A stretch of DNA of 64,000 nt, taken from Pseudarthrobacter raffinosi. GTDB lineage: Bacteria; Actinomycetota; Actinomycetes; Actinomycetales; Micrococcaceae. Shown piece after piece: positions 39,369 through 47,147 of the stretch. Both the position numbers and the translations under genes were made by a program. The notes below the pieces were generated by a model. It searched no databases, was not told the origin of the DNA, and saw only the letters and a list, made by a program, of their open reading frames with translations. The stretch is taken from positions 62,001-126,000 of the forward strand of contig NZ_JAMXBH010000014.1 of assembly GCF_023913735.1 (NCBI RefSeq). The letters run 5' to 3'. Position 1 is the stretch's first letter; each line of letters starts with the position of its first letter.

Positions 39369-40475
39369 TTAAGCGGTCCGGCGCTTCCGGGCGGACGCCG
39401 CGAGCTGATCGAGGACCGAAACGGAGACGTCCCAATCCATGCACGCGTCCGTGACACTCTGCCCGTAGACCAGTTCCGCCCGGCCCGCCGCATGCTCGGT
39501 GACATCCAGGTTCTGGGCTCCGCCCACCAGGAAGCTCTCCAGCATGACACCCGCGATGGCCTGTGCCGCCTCGCCGCCGTCCTCCAGCTGTGCGCCGATT
39601 TCCAGCGCCACTTCCGCCTGCCGGTGGTGGCTCTTGCCGCTGTTGGCGTGGCTGGCGTCCACGATCAGCCGGGGGTTGAGCCCCTTGCCGGCGAGCTTGG
39701 CGGAGGCGCTTTCGACGTCGGCCGCTGAGTAATTGGGGCCCTTCCGTCCACCTCGGAGGATGACGTGGGTGTCCGGGTTCCCGGCAGTGGCCACCAGCGC
39801 GGCCCGGCCATCGCCGTCGATCCCCAGGAATGCTTGGGCGGCAGCGGCGGCGCCGCACGCGTCGAGCGCAACCTGGAGGTCGCCGTCGGTCCCGTTCTTG
39901 AAGCCGATGGGCATGGAGAGACCGGAGGCAAGCTGGCGGTGGATCTGGCTCTCGGTGGTGCGCGCCCCGATGGCTCCCCACGAGATGAGGTCCGCCATGT
40001 ACTGGGGGCTGATGGGTTCCAGGAATTCGGTGGCGGTGGGCAGTCCCAGCGCGGTGACCTGCTGCAGGAATTCCCTGGCGGTCCGGAGCCCGGTGACCAT
40101 GTCATGGCTGCCGTCCAGGCGAGGATCGTTGATCAGGCCCTTCCAGCCCACCGTCGTGCGGGGCTTTTCGAAGTAGGTGCGCATCACGATCAGGAGGTCG
40201 CCACGGTGCTTCTCGGCCTGGCTGACCAGGCGGCGGGCGTATTCCAGTCCAGCCTTGGGATCGTGGATGGAGCACGGGCCCACGATGACCAGCAGCCTGT
40301 CATCCACGCCGTCCATGATGGCCCGGACTTCGTCGCGGCCACGCTCGACGACGTCTGTCACCCGGGCATCCAGGGGCAGCTCGGCGATGAGCTCCTGGGG
40401 CGTGGGCAGCGGCGTGAATTCGCTGACGCGCAGATTGGACGTGGATTTTGAGGGAGTGGCTGTCGCGGTGCTCAT
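39369..40475 (-). CDS. aroG: 3-deoxy-7-phosphoheptulonate (DAHP) synthase, class I
   Basis: The 368-residue enzyme joins phosphoenolpyruvate and erythrose 4-phosphate, the first step of aromatic amino acid synthesis. Type I (AroF/G/H) hallmarks are VIVGPCSIHDPKAGLEYA, MRTYFEKPRTTVGWKGLIND, GARTTESQIHR, GFKNGTDGD and VDASHANSGK. The ATG at 40475 follows ACAGGA. The 173-base leader carries a 19-residue peptide rich in aromatic residues and several RNA stems, pointing to attenuation by aromatic amino acids. Confidence 0.96.
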   Translation of the reverse strand: MSTATATPSKSTSNLRVSEFTPLPTPQELIAELPLDARVTDVVERGRDEVRAIMDGVDDRLLVIVGPCSIHDPKAGLEYARRLVSQAEKHRGDLLIVMRTYFEKPRTTVGWKGLINDPRLDGSHDMVTGLRTAREFLQQVTALGLPTATEFLEPISPQYMADLISWGAIGARTTESQIHRQLASGLSMPIGFKNGTDGDLQVALDACGAAAAAQAFLGIDGDGRAALVATAGNPDTHVILRGGRKGPNYSAADVESASAKLAGKGLNPRLIVDASHANSGKSHHRQAEVALEIGAQLEDGGEAAQAIAGVMLESFLVGGAQNLDVTEHAAGRAELVYGQSVTDACMDWDVSVSVLDQLAASARKRRTA

Positions 40476-40536
40476 GTTCGGGTCCTGTTCCAGATAGGAA
40501 GCGGGCCCAGATCAGAACCCGCCGGAGAAATGGCGA

Positions 40537-40619
40537 AGGGCAGAGAATGATCTCTGCCCTGTTGGCTCTGAAGGAAGATGGATGCGTGTCAGTTAGACGC
40601 GGGCTCCTCCAGAGCCAAC
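40537..40619 (-). promoter_or_regulatory. Attenuator-like RNA structures between leader peptide and aroG
   Basis: On the minus strand GTTGGCTCTG (40619-40610) can pair perfectly with CAGAGCCAAC (40570-40561), or its GGCTC can fold locally with GAGCC (40606-40602 region) inside the leader peptide codons. A separate perfect 10-base hairpin AGGGCAGAGA-TCAT-TCTCTGCCCT occupies 40560-40537, followed only by TT. The first arm overlaps codons 10-13 of the leader peptide, so ribosome position decides which stem forms. Confidence 0.65.
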
Positions 40620-40648
40620 GAAAAATACGCATACCAACGGTTTGTCAT
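40589..40648 (-). CDS. Aromatic leader peptide of aroG
   Basis: The peptide MTNRWYAYFSLALEEPASN (19 residues) has Trp5, Tyr6, Tyr8 and Phe9, the three end products of the aromatic pathway, within five codons. It ends with TGA 113 bases before aroG. There is no ribosome site; the ATG lies 6 bases after TATGGT, so translation would start on a leaderless message. Stalling at codons 5-9 would free or mask the RNA segment overlapping codons 10-13. The longer overlapping frame starting at 40632 runs into aroG and is not favoured. Confidence 0.75.
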   Translation of the reverse strand: MTNRWYAYFSLALEEPASN

Positions 40649-40654
40649 AGGCAA

Positions 40655-40683
40655 ACCATAACCGCGGGCTGCGACAGCCGCAA
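40655..40683 (-). promoter_or_regulatory. Promoter of the aroG leader
   Basis: TTGCGG (40683-40678) and TATGGT (40660-40655) on the minus strand are exactly 17 bases apart. The predicted start of transcription coincides with the leader-peptide ATG at 40648. Confidence 0.65.
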
Positions 40684-40734
40684 AATCACGGCCGTCACAC
40701 ATGGAAATCCGGGCTTAAGTCAGTCGCTCGTCCC

Positions 40735-40798
40735 CCAACTGAGTAGCGCTATCTGTCGTTTTGAGCGTCCAAAACGACAGATGGCGCTACCTACTTGG
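40735..40798. repeat. Palindromic repeat, family A, copy 2
   Basis: Arms CCAACTGAGTAGCGCTATCT-GTCGTTTT and AAAACGAC-AGATGGCGCTACCTACTTGG surround an 8-base loop. Arm sequence matches copy 1 at 13972-14037 apart from a few changes, several of them in both arms. It lies between the esterase gene end and the aroG promoter. Confidence 0.8.
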
Positions 40799-40809
40799 TC
40801 ACTTGGGTG

Positions 40810-41811
40810 TCAGGCCAGGAGCTCGCGGAGGTACTGCAGCTGCCTGATCCAGTGGTGCTCCTGGCCGCCCTCGTGGTTGTTGAACCGGTAGACCGCGATG
40901 TCCTTTTGTGCCGCGGAGCCGCTGCCGTAGGCGTTGAAGCTGGCGAACACGGTGGATGGCGGGCAGACATCGTCCATCTGCGCCACCGAGTACAGGGCAG
41001 GTGCGGTGGCCGCCCGGGCGAGGTTGACGCCGTCGAAATTGTTCAGGACCGCGAGCATCGGCTCGTACCGGTCCCGGTGCCTGCCCAGGAACGCCGCGAT
41101 TTCCGGATAGGGGCCGCGGGCAGCGATGTCGATCGACCGGGGGAAGTCCTGCAGGAAGGGGACGTCGGGCAGCGCGGCGATGACGCCGTCGAGCCTTCCC
41201 GCCACCAGCCCCGCAACCGCCACCACAATGCCGCCACCCTGGCTGATTCCGGCCAGGACCACGCGCGAAGGATCCACCTCGGGGTGGGACTGCGCCGCTT
41301 CCACCGCACGGAACGCGTCCACGTACACGCGGCGGTAGTAGTAGTCCTCGCGGCTGCCGGCGCCCCTGGTCATCAGCCCCGCGTAGGCCACCTCGCCCGC
41401 GGACGGGTGGGGATCCGCCGTCTCGCCGAGGATCCCGCCATAGCCCTGGCCGCGCGTGTCCATGATGAACTGCGCATAGCCGGCCTGCGCCCATTTGGTG
41501 TCCTGGTTGACGAGGCCGCGGCCGCCCGAGTAACCGATGTACTGGACAACGACGGGCAGCCGGCTTCCGGCGCGCCGGTTCGCCGGGAGGTGCAGCCAGC
41601 CCCTGATCGGTGCGCCGCCGTAGCCGGCGAACGTCACGTCGAAGGTGTCGATGACCGACAGGTGGTTCTCGACCGGCCCGAACATTGCGTTGAGCGGGAA
41701 CGTCCGGGCCTCGTCGAGCGTGGCGTCCCAAAAGTCCTGCAGATCGGCGGGCGGCGTGACCCTCGAGGTGTAGCCGCGGAGCTGGTCAAGGGGAAGGTCG
41801 AATAGGGGCAT
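40810..41811 (-). CDS. Acetyl xylan esterase / cephalosporin-C deacetylase family esterase
   Basis: The 333-residue alpha/beta hydrolase of the AXE1 (carbohydrate esterase 7-like) family has the opening FDLPLDQLRGYTSRVTPPAD, the oxyanion RGQGYGG region, nucleophile elbow GISQGGG (Ser about 187), Asp in AQMDDVCPP and His in NNHEGGQEHH. These enzymes remove acetyl groups from plant polysaccharides or oligosaccharides and are usually cytoplasmic, as here (no signal peptide). It lies 50 bases downstream of rhaB on the same strand, so it is likely part of the rhamnose unit. Confidence 0.9.
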   Translation of the reverse strand: MPLFDLPLDQLRGYTSRVTPPADLQDFWDATLDEARTFPLNAMFGPVENHLSVIDTFDVTFAGYGGAPIRGWLHLPANRRAGSRLPVVVQYIGYSGGRGLVNQDTKWAQAGYAQFIMDTRGQGYGGILGETADPHPSAGEVAYAGLMTRGAGSREDYYYRRVYVDAFRAVEAAQSHPEVDPSRVVLAGISQGGGIVVAVAGLVAGRLDGVIAALPDVPFLQDFPRSIDIAARGPYPEIAAFLGRHRDRYEPMLAVLNNFDGVNLARAATAPALYSVAQMDDVCPPSTVFASFNAYGSGSAAQKDIAVYRFNNHEGGQEHHWIRQLQYLRELLA

Positions 41812-41861
41812 GCTGCTGTCCGGTCCTGTCGCGCTTGATAGGTGCTGCTGGGTGGCGGGTG

Positions 41862-43346
41862 CTACAGCCGCGAAAGCTGCGGCGTGAACGTCTGCAGCTC
41901 GTGCGAAGACACCACCAGTCGGCGCAGTTCCGTGAGCCCCCCGCTGACGTGCCCGGCAGCACGGGCCTGGACCAGGACATTCCCGAGGGCGGTCGCTTCC
42001 ACCGGCCCGGCCACCACTTTTTTGCCGGTGGTGTCGGCCGTGAGTTGGCAGAGGAGTCTGTTTTGGGATCCGCCGCCCACGATGTGGACGATGTCCACGG
42101 TGCGGTCTGCCAGGCGTTCGGCGTCCGCGATGGTGCGCGCGTAGCCCGTGGCGAGACTGTCCATGATGCAGCGGGTGATGGCCGCGGGGTCATCAGGCAG
42201 TTGTTCCCCGGTGTGGCGGACTGTGGCGCGGATGCGCTCCGGCATGTTGTCCGGGGCGATGAAGGCGGAATCGTCCGGATTGATCTGCGGGCCACCCGGA
42301 GGCAACGCCGCTGCGGCGGCCAGCAGATCAGCGAGTTCCGGGATGAAGCCCTCCGCGGCCCAGGTCCGCTGGCATTCGCTGAGCAGCCATAGCCCGCCCA
42401 TGTTCCTCAGGTAGCGGATAGTGCCGTCCACGCCGCGCTCGTTGGTGAAGTTCGCTGCCCTGCTGGCCTCGGTCAGGACCGGCTGATCCAGTTCCAGCCC
42501 CACCAGAGACCAGGTGCCCGAGGAGATGTACGCGAAATTCTCTTTCTCAGACGGGACGGCGGCGACGGCGGAGGCGGTGTCGTGCGAGCCGACGGCCACC
42601 ACCTTGGTGCCGGCCGGCAGACCCACCCTGGACGCGATCTCCGGCAGCAGCGTGCCTACGGTTTCGCCGGGCTCGATCAGCGGCGGGAACAGGTCTTTGG
42701 GCAGGCCCAGGGCGGTGAGGAACTCGGAGGCCCACTCCCCCGCGACGGCGTCAAACAGACCTGTGGTTGAGGCGTTGGTGGATTCCGTGCGGCGCTGTTC
42801 CGTCAGGAAGAATGCGATGAGGTCCGGGATCAGCAGCGCCTGCAGACCGTCCAGATCCCGCTCCGTGGCCAGCTGGTACAGGGTGTTGAACTGCAGGAAC
42901 TGCAGCCCGGTAGTGCCGTAAAGCCGGGCAGGGTCCAGTTTCCGGTGCACGGGCGCGACGGCGGCGCGGCTGCGGTCATCGCGGTAGCTGAACGGCTGCG
43001 CCGTCAGCTCCCCGGCGGCGTTGACGAGGCCGTAGTCCACCGCCCAGGTGTCGATCCCGATGCTCATGATGGTCTCGCCCTGCACGGCCGCCACGGTGGC
43101 GGCGGCGCTCAGGCCCGCGAGGACCTCGGCGAACAGGGCGTCGAAATCCCAGCGGAGGCCGCCGTCGAGCTCCACCACACCGTTGGGGAAACGGTGCACC
43201 GTTTCCAGCTCCACGATGGAACCGGTGATCCGGCCAAGGATGACCCGGCCGGAGGAGGCACCGATGTCGACGGCGGCGAACACGCTGCGGGCGGAAGTAC
43301 CGCCGCCGTCGACACCGCCCTGTGCATGGGATGCGGTTCTGCTCAT
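41862..43346 (-). CDS. rhaB: Rhamnulokinase
   Basis: The 494-residue FGGY-family kinase phosphorylates L-rhamnulose at C1. It has the N-terminal phosphate motif VDIGASSGRVILG near residue 26, SIGIDTWAVDYGL near 95 and VAVGSHDTASAVAAVP near 255 with the catalytic Asp. The nucleotide-binding IVGGGSQNRLLCQLTAD lies near 430. Its ATG overlaps the stop of the aldolase/dehydrogenase gene by 4 bases. It works between RhaI and the aldolase. Confidence 0.95.
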   Translation of the reverse strand: MSRTASHAQGGVDGGGTSARSVFAAVDIGASSGRVILGRITGSIVELETVHRFPNGVVELDGGLRWDFDALFAEVLAGLSAAATVAAVQGETIMSIGIDTWAVDYGLVNAAGELTAQPFSYRDDRSRAAVAPVHRKLDPARLYGTTGLQFLQFNTLYQLATERDLDGLQALLIPDLIAFFLTEQRRTESTNASTTGLFDAVAGEWASEFLTALGLPKDLFPPLIEPGETVGTLLPEIASRVGLPAGTKVVAVGSHDTASAVAAVPSEKENFAYISSGTWSLVGLELDQPVLTEASRAANFTNERGVDGTIRYLRNMGGLWLLSECQRTWAAEGFIPELADLLAAAAALPPGGPQINPDDSAFIAPDNMPERIRATVRHTGEQLPDDPAAITRCIMDSLATGYARTIADAERLADRTVDIVHIVGGGSQNRLLCQLTADTTGKKVVAGPVEATALGNVLVQARAAGHVSGGLTELRRLVVSSHELQTFTPQLSRL

Positions 43347-45388
43347 CGGAGGAAGGCTGCTGCCACGCCGGCGTCCACGGGGATGTGGAGTCCGGTGGTG
43401 TGGGACAGTTCGGCGCTGGTGAGGACGGCGGCGGCGTTGGCCACGTTCTCCGGCAGGACTTCGCGCTTGAGCAGGGTGCGCTGGGCGTAGTACTTGCCCA
43501 GTTCCTGCTCGTCCACGCCGTAGACCGCGGCGCGTTTGGCGCCCCAGCCGCCGGCGAAGATGCCGGAGCCGCGGACCACACCGTCGGGGTTGATGCCGTT
43601 GACGCGGATGCCGTATTCGCCCAGTTCGGCCGCGAGAAGCCGGACCTGATGGGCCTGGTCAGCCTTGGTGGCCGAGTAGGCGATGTTGTTCGGGCCCGCG
43701 AACACGGAGTTCTTGGAGGAGATGTAGATGATGTCTCCGCCCATGTCCTGGCCGATCATGACTTTCGCGGCGGCCTTGGAGACCAGGAAGGAGCCCTTGG
43801 CCATCACGTTGTGCTGCAGGTCCCAGTCCTTCTCGGTGGTTTCGAGCAGCGGCTTGGAGATGGACAGGCCGGCGTTGTTGACCACCAGGTCCAGGCCACC
43901 GAACGCCAGCACCGCCTCCTGGATCGCGGCTGCGATCTGCGCTTCGTCGGTCACGTCCGCCTGGACGCCGATGGCGACGTCCGCGCCGCCCAACTCCGCG
44001 GCGACGGCCTGGGCGCTCTCCAGGTTCAGGTCGGCAATAACTACGCACGCGCCGTCGGACGCCAGCCGGGTGGCGATCGCCTTGCCGATGCCCGACGCCG
44101 CGCCGGTGACCAGCGCGATGCGGGAGGCGTGCGATTTCGGCTTCGGGAGGCGCGCGAGCTTGGCTTCCTCGAGGGACCAGTATTCGATCCGGAACTTCTC
44201 GGATTCCTCGATCGGGGCGTAGGTGGAGATCGCCTCGGCGCCGCGCATCACGTTGATTGCGTTGAGGTAGAACTCGCCGGCGACACGGGCGGTCTGCTTG
44301 TTCGCTCCGTAGGAGAACATGCCCACACCCGGGACCAGCACAATCGCCGGGTCGGCGCCGCGCAGCGCCGGGGAATCCGGTACCGCGTGGCGGTGGTAGT
44401 AGGCCTGGTAGTCCTCGCGGTAGGCAGTGTGGAGTTCCTTCAGCCGGGCGATGGAGTCCTCGATGGAGGCGTCCGCAGGCAGGTCCAGGATCAGCGGCTT
44501 GACCTTGGTGCGCAGGAAATGATCCGGGCAGGAGGTGCCCAGGGCACCCAGGCGCGGGTGCTCGGCCGCTGCCAGGAAGTCAAGCACGACGGCGTCATCA
44601 CTGACGTGCCCCAGCTGCGGTTTGTCCGTGGAGGCCAGGCCGCGGATCACCGGTGCCAGCGCGGCGGCCTTGGCTTTTCTTTCCGCTTCCGGGAGCGCGC
44701 CATAGCCGGCCAGCTTGGCACCGAAGGGTTCGGCTTTGCCGTTCTCCTCGATGAACTTCTCGGCCTGCTCAATGATCCACAGCGAGTTGGCCTCGGCTTC
44801 TTCGCTGGTGGAGCCCCAGGCGGTGATGCCGTGCCCGCCGAGGATGGTGCCGATGGCCTGCGGGTTGGCGTCCTTGATCGCGGCGATGTCCAGGCCGAGC
44901 TGGAAACCGGGCCGGCGCCACGGAACCCATAGAACCTTGTTGCCGAAGATCTTGGTGGTCAGGGTCTCGCCGTCCACCGCGGTGGCGATGGCGATCCCGG
45001 AGTCCGGGTGCAGGTGGTCCACGTGCGCGGCGTTCACCAGGCCATGCATGGCGGTATCGATCGACGGTGCGGCGCCGCCCTTGCCGTGCAGGCAGTAATC
45101 AAACGCGGCCACCATCTCGTCTTCGCGCTCAACGCCCGGGTAGACATTCCTCAGCGCGTTCAGCCGGTCCAGGCGCAGCACCGCGAGGTTCCCCGCTTTG
45201 AGTGTGCCGAGGTCTCCTCCGGAGCCCTTGACCCACAAAAGCTGGACATCCTCACCCGTGACCGGGTCCTTCTCCGTGCCCTTGGCCGAGGTGTTGCCAC
45301 CGGCAAAGTTGGTGTTCCGCTTGTCCGCACCCAGGCGGTTGGAACGGCTGATGAGGTCCTGGACTGTCTTATTGATTCCCGTAGTCAT
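43343..45388 (-). CDS. rhaEW: Bifunctional rhamnulose-1-phosphate aldolase / lactaldehyde dehydrogenase
   Basis: The 681-residue fusion has a class II aldolase domain (about 1-400; LLWVKGSGGDLGTL, metal ligands in HVDHLHPD, catalytic-loop GGHGITAWG) and a short-chain dehydrogenase domain (about 425-681; Rossmann LVTGAASGIGKAIA, NNAGLS, catalytic Tyr/Lys in YSATKAD). The aldolase cleaves L-rhamnulose 1-phosphate to dihydroxyacetone phosphate and lactaldehyde, which the second domain oxidises to lactate. The same fusion is known as RhaEW in Bacillus. The start is 3 bases after the rhaI stop. Confidence 0.94.
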   Translation of the reverse strand: MTTGINKTVQDLISRSNRLGADKRNTNFAGGNTSAKGTEKDPVTGEDVQLLWVKGSGGDLGTLKAGNLAVLRLDRLNALRNVYPGVEREDEMVAAFDYCLHGKGGAAPSIDTAMHGLVNAAHVDHLHPDSGIAIATAVDGETLTTKIFGNKVLWVPWRRPGFQLGLDIAAIKDANPQAIGTILGGHGITAWGSTSEEAEANSLWIIEQAEKFIEENGKAEPFGAKLAGYGALPEAERKAKAAALAPVIRGLASTDKPQLGHVSDDAVVLDFLAAAEHPRLGALGTSCPDHFLRTKVKPLILDLPADASIEDSIARLKELHTAYREDYQAYYHRHAVPDSPALRGADPAIVLVPGVGMFSYGANKQTARVAGEFYLNAINVMRGAEAISTYAPIEESEKFRIEYWSLEEAKLARLPKPKSHASRIALVTGAASGIGKAIATRLASDGACVVIADLNLESAQAVAAELGGADVAIGVQADVTDEAQIAAAIQEAVLAFGGLDLVVNNAGLSISKPLLETTEKDWDLQHNVMAKGSFLVSKAAAKVMIGQDMGGDIIYISSKNSVFAGPNNIAYSATKADQAHQVRLLAAELGEYGIRVNGINPDGVVRGSGIFAGGWGAKRAAVYGVDEQELGKYYAQRTLLKREVLPENVANAAAVLTSAELSHTTGLHIPVDAGVAAAFLR

Positions 45389-45391
45389 TGC

Positions 45392-46558
45392 TTAGGCGCC
45401 CCATCCGGCTTGCTGGCCGCCTGCGCGGTCCTCGTTGATCTGTTTCTGGTAACCGCTGGCCTTGAAGGCGGCCATCGGGTCCGCGGGCAGCCCGCGGGAT
45501 TCACGCCATTCGGCCAGGATGGGCCGGACGTCCGTGTAGAACGCGTCGTTGAACAAGCCGTTGGCGGCCAGGACATCCCCGGACCGCTGGGCCTCGCTCA
45601 GGGCTGCGGTGTCCACCAGCAGGGCGCGGGCCGTCATCTCCTGGACGTTCAGGACCGAGCGGATCTGGCCCGGGATCTTCTCCTCCAGGTTGTGGCACTG
45701 ATCCAGCATCAGCGCCACACCGGAATCCTTGCCGAAGCCGCCGCCACGGATTACCTCGTACATGATCCGGAACAGCTGGAACGGATCCGCGGCCCCCACG
45801 ATCAGGTCATCGTCGGCGTAGAAGCGGGAGTTGAAATCAAAGGAGCCCAGCTTGCCCAGGCGCAGCAGCTGCATCACGATGAACTCGATGTTGGTGCCCG
45901 GGGCGTGGTGGCCGGTGTCCAGGCAGACCATCGCCTTATCGCCCAGCGCCAGGGTCTGCGCGTAGGAGGTACCCCAGTCCGGAACGTCGGTGTGATAGAA
46001 AGCCGGCTCGAAGAACTTGTACTCCAGGACCAGCCGCTGGTTCCCGCCCAGGCCCGCATAGATCTCCTGCAGCGACTCGGCCAACCGGTCCTGGCGTCCG
46101 CGAAGATCGTCCTGGCCCGGGTAGTTCGTGCCGTCCGCCAGCCAGACCTTCAGGTCCTGCGAGCCCGTGGCATGCATAATCTCGATGCACTCAAGGTGAT
46201 GGGCGATGGCCCGGCGCCGCACCGACCCGTTCGACGACGTCAAGGAACCGAACTTGTACTCGTCATCCTGGAACGTGTTCGAGTTGATGGTGCCCAGGCC
46301 TACGCCCAGGCCGGCCGCGTACTCCTTCAGGACGGCGTAGTCATCCACCTTGTCCCACGGAATATGCAGGGCCACAGTGGGGGCCAGGCCGGTCAGCTCG
46401 TGCACCTTCGCGGCGTCCGCGATCTTCTCCTGCACCGTCCGCGGCGTGCCCGGCGTGCCGAACACCTTAAAGCGCGTGCCTGAATTTCCATAGGCCCACG
46501 AGGGGACCTCGATGGCAAGCTCCCCGAGCCTGCCCAGCGCCGTTGCTACGTCATTCAT
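45392..46558 (-). CDS. rhaI: L-rhamnose isomerase, RhaI type
   Basis: The 388-residue TIM-barrel metalloenzyme converts L-rhamnose to L-rhamnulose. Expected segments are HIPWDK, EYKFFEPAFYHTDVPDWGT, CLDTGHHAPGTNIEF, GSFDFNSRFYADDDL and LMLDQCHNLEEKIPGQ, with metal-binding Glu, Asp and His residues. This is the Pseudomonas stutzeri-like RhaI group, not E. coli RhaA. The ATG at 46558 is the only start consistent with family length; a longer frame upstream overlaps rhaM. A 12-base direct repeat (TTAGTGATGTGG at 46578 and 46608) lies just upstream. Confidence 0.95.
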   Translation of the reverse strand: MNDVATALGRLGELAIEVPSWAYGNSGTRFKVFGTPGTPRTVQEKIADAAKVHELTGLAPTVALHIPWDKVDDYAVLKEYAAGLGVGLGTINSNTFQDDEYKFGSLTSSNGSVRRRAIAHHLECIEIMHATGSQDLKVWLADGTNYPGQDDLRGRQDRLAESLQEIYAGLGGNQRLVLEYKFFEPAFYHTDVPDWGTSYAQTLALGDKAMVCLDTGHHAPGTNIEFIVMQLLRLGKLGSFDFNSRFYADDDLIVGAADPFQLFRIMYEVIRGGGFGKDSGVALMLDQCHNLEEKIPGQIRSVLNVQEMTARALLVDTAALSEAQRSGDVLAANGLFNDAFYTDVRPILAEWRESRGLPADPMAAFKASGYQKQINEDRAGGQQAGWGA

Positions 46559-46649
46559 GTTGGTTTCTTCCCGGTCCTTAGTGATGTGGCCTGTTGTGCT
46601 GTGGTGTTTAGTGATGTGGTTCTTGCGGCCCGCCAACGGGGCCAATGCG

Positions 46650-46997
46650 TCAGCTGCGGGTGGACTCCGCCACCGCGAGCTGGTGGTCAAGATTGAAGAC
46701 TTCGTCAAGAACCTGAAAACCTTCGTCGGGGGCCTGGCCCGGATTGTCGAACAATGTGGCCATCTCGGCCTGCCAGCGGGCATTGACCTCGGTCAGCGCC
46801 ATCCGCGCCCGGACGGCGTCGAAATCGTCGCATTCGACATAGCCCACCAGGAGCCCGTCCGCGCCCAGGAACAGCGAGTAGTTGTTCCAGCCGGCGTCTC
46901 TCAACGCACGGAGCATCTCCGGCCACACGGCAGCATGCCGGCGCCGGTATTCGTCGATCAGCTCTGGCTGGACCGAGGAGCGGAAACACACCCTCAT
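46650..46997 (-). CDS. rhaM: L-rhamnose mutarotase
   Basis: The 115-residue ferredoxin-like fold enzyme interconverts alpha- and beta-L-rhamnose. It has the catalytic His in LIDEYRRRHAAVWPEML (about 23) and family strands NNYSLFLGADGLLVGYVE and ALTEVNARWQAEMA. AGGAGA lies 7 bases before the ATG. It is the first gene of the unit rhaM-rhaI-rhaEW-rhaB, directly behind the paired LacI-type operators. Confidence 0.94.
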   Translation of the reverse strand: MRVCFRSSVQPELIDEYRRRHAAVWPEMLRALRDAGWNNYSLFLGADGLLVGYVECDDFDAVRARMALTEVNARWQAEMATLFDNPGQAPDEGFQVLDEVFNLDHQLAVAESTRS

Positions 46998-47022
46998 CTG
47001 CAACTCTCCTGAACATCCCAAA

Positions 47023-47053
47023 CTTTGAATCGTTTCATTGTTACGATTCAAAG
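47023..47053. promoter_or_regulatory. Paired LacI-type operators of the rhamnose genes
   Basis: CTTTGAATCGT (47023-47033) and ACGATTCAAAG (47043-47053) are perfect inverted arms. The region can be read as two LacI-type palindromes with central CG, TGAATCGTTTCA (47026-47037) and TGTTACGATTCA (47039-47050). It lies between the divergent rhaM and lacI-type genes, 26 bases upstream of rhaM. A near-identical site TGTAACGATTCA is found at 60904-60893. Confidence 0.75.
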
Positions 47054-47147
47054 TACTCTTGAAGTCAAGTAGGTGTCAAGCAATTTCCAGACCACAATCC
47101 GGGACTACGGGAAAAGTGCTGCACGCGGCATATCAGCACGGAGAAAC

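Noticed and set aside
40300..40632. 110-codon frame starting MRIFRWLWRS as an alternative leader peptide before aroG
   Set aside because: It has no stop before aroG and runs 170 bases into it; the frame at 40648-40589 has a promoter-matched start, a timely stop and all three aromatic residues.
43322..46483. Two long plus-strand frames (536 and 491 codons) opposite rhaEW and rhaI
   Set aside because: Antisense to well-supported rhamnose genes; Gly/Arg/His-rich with no family features.
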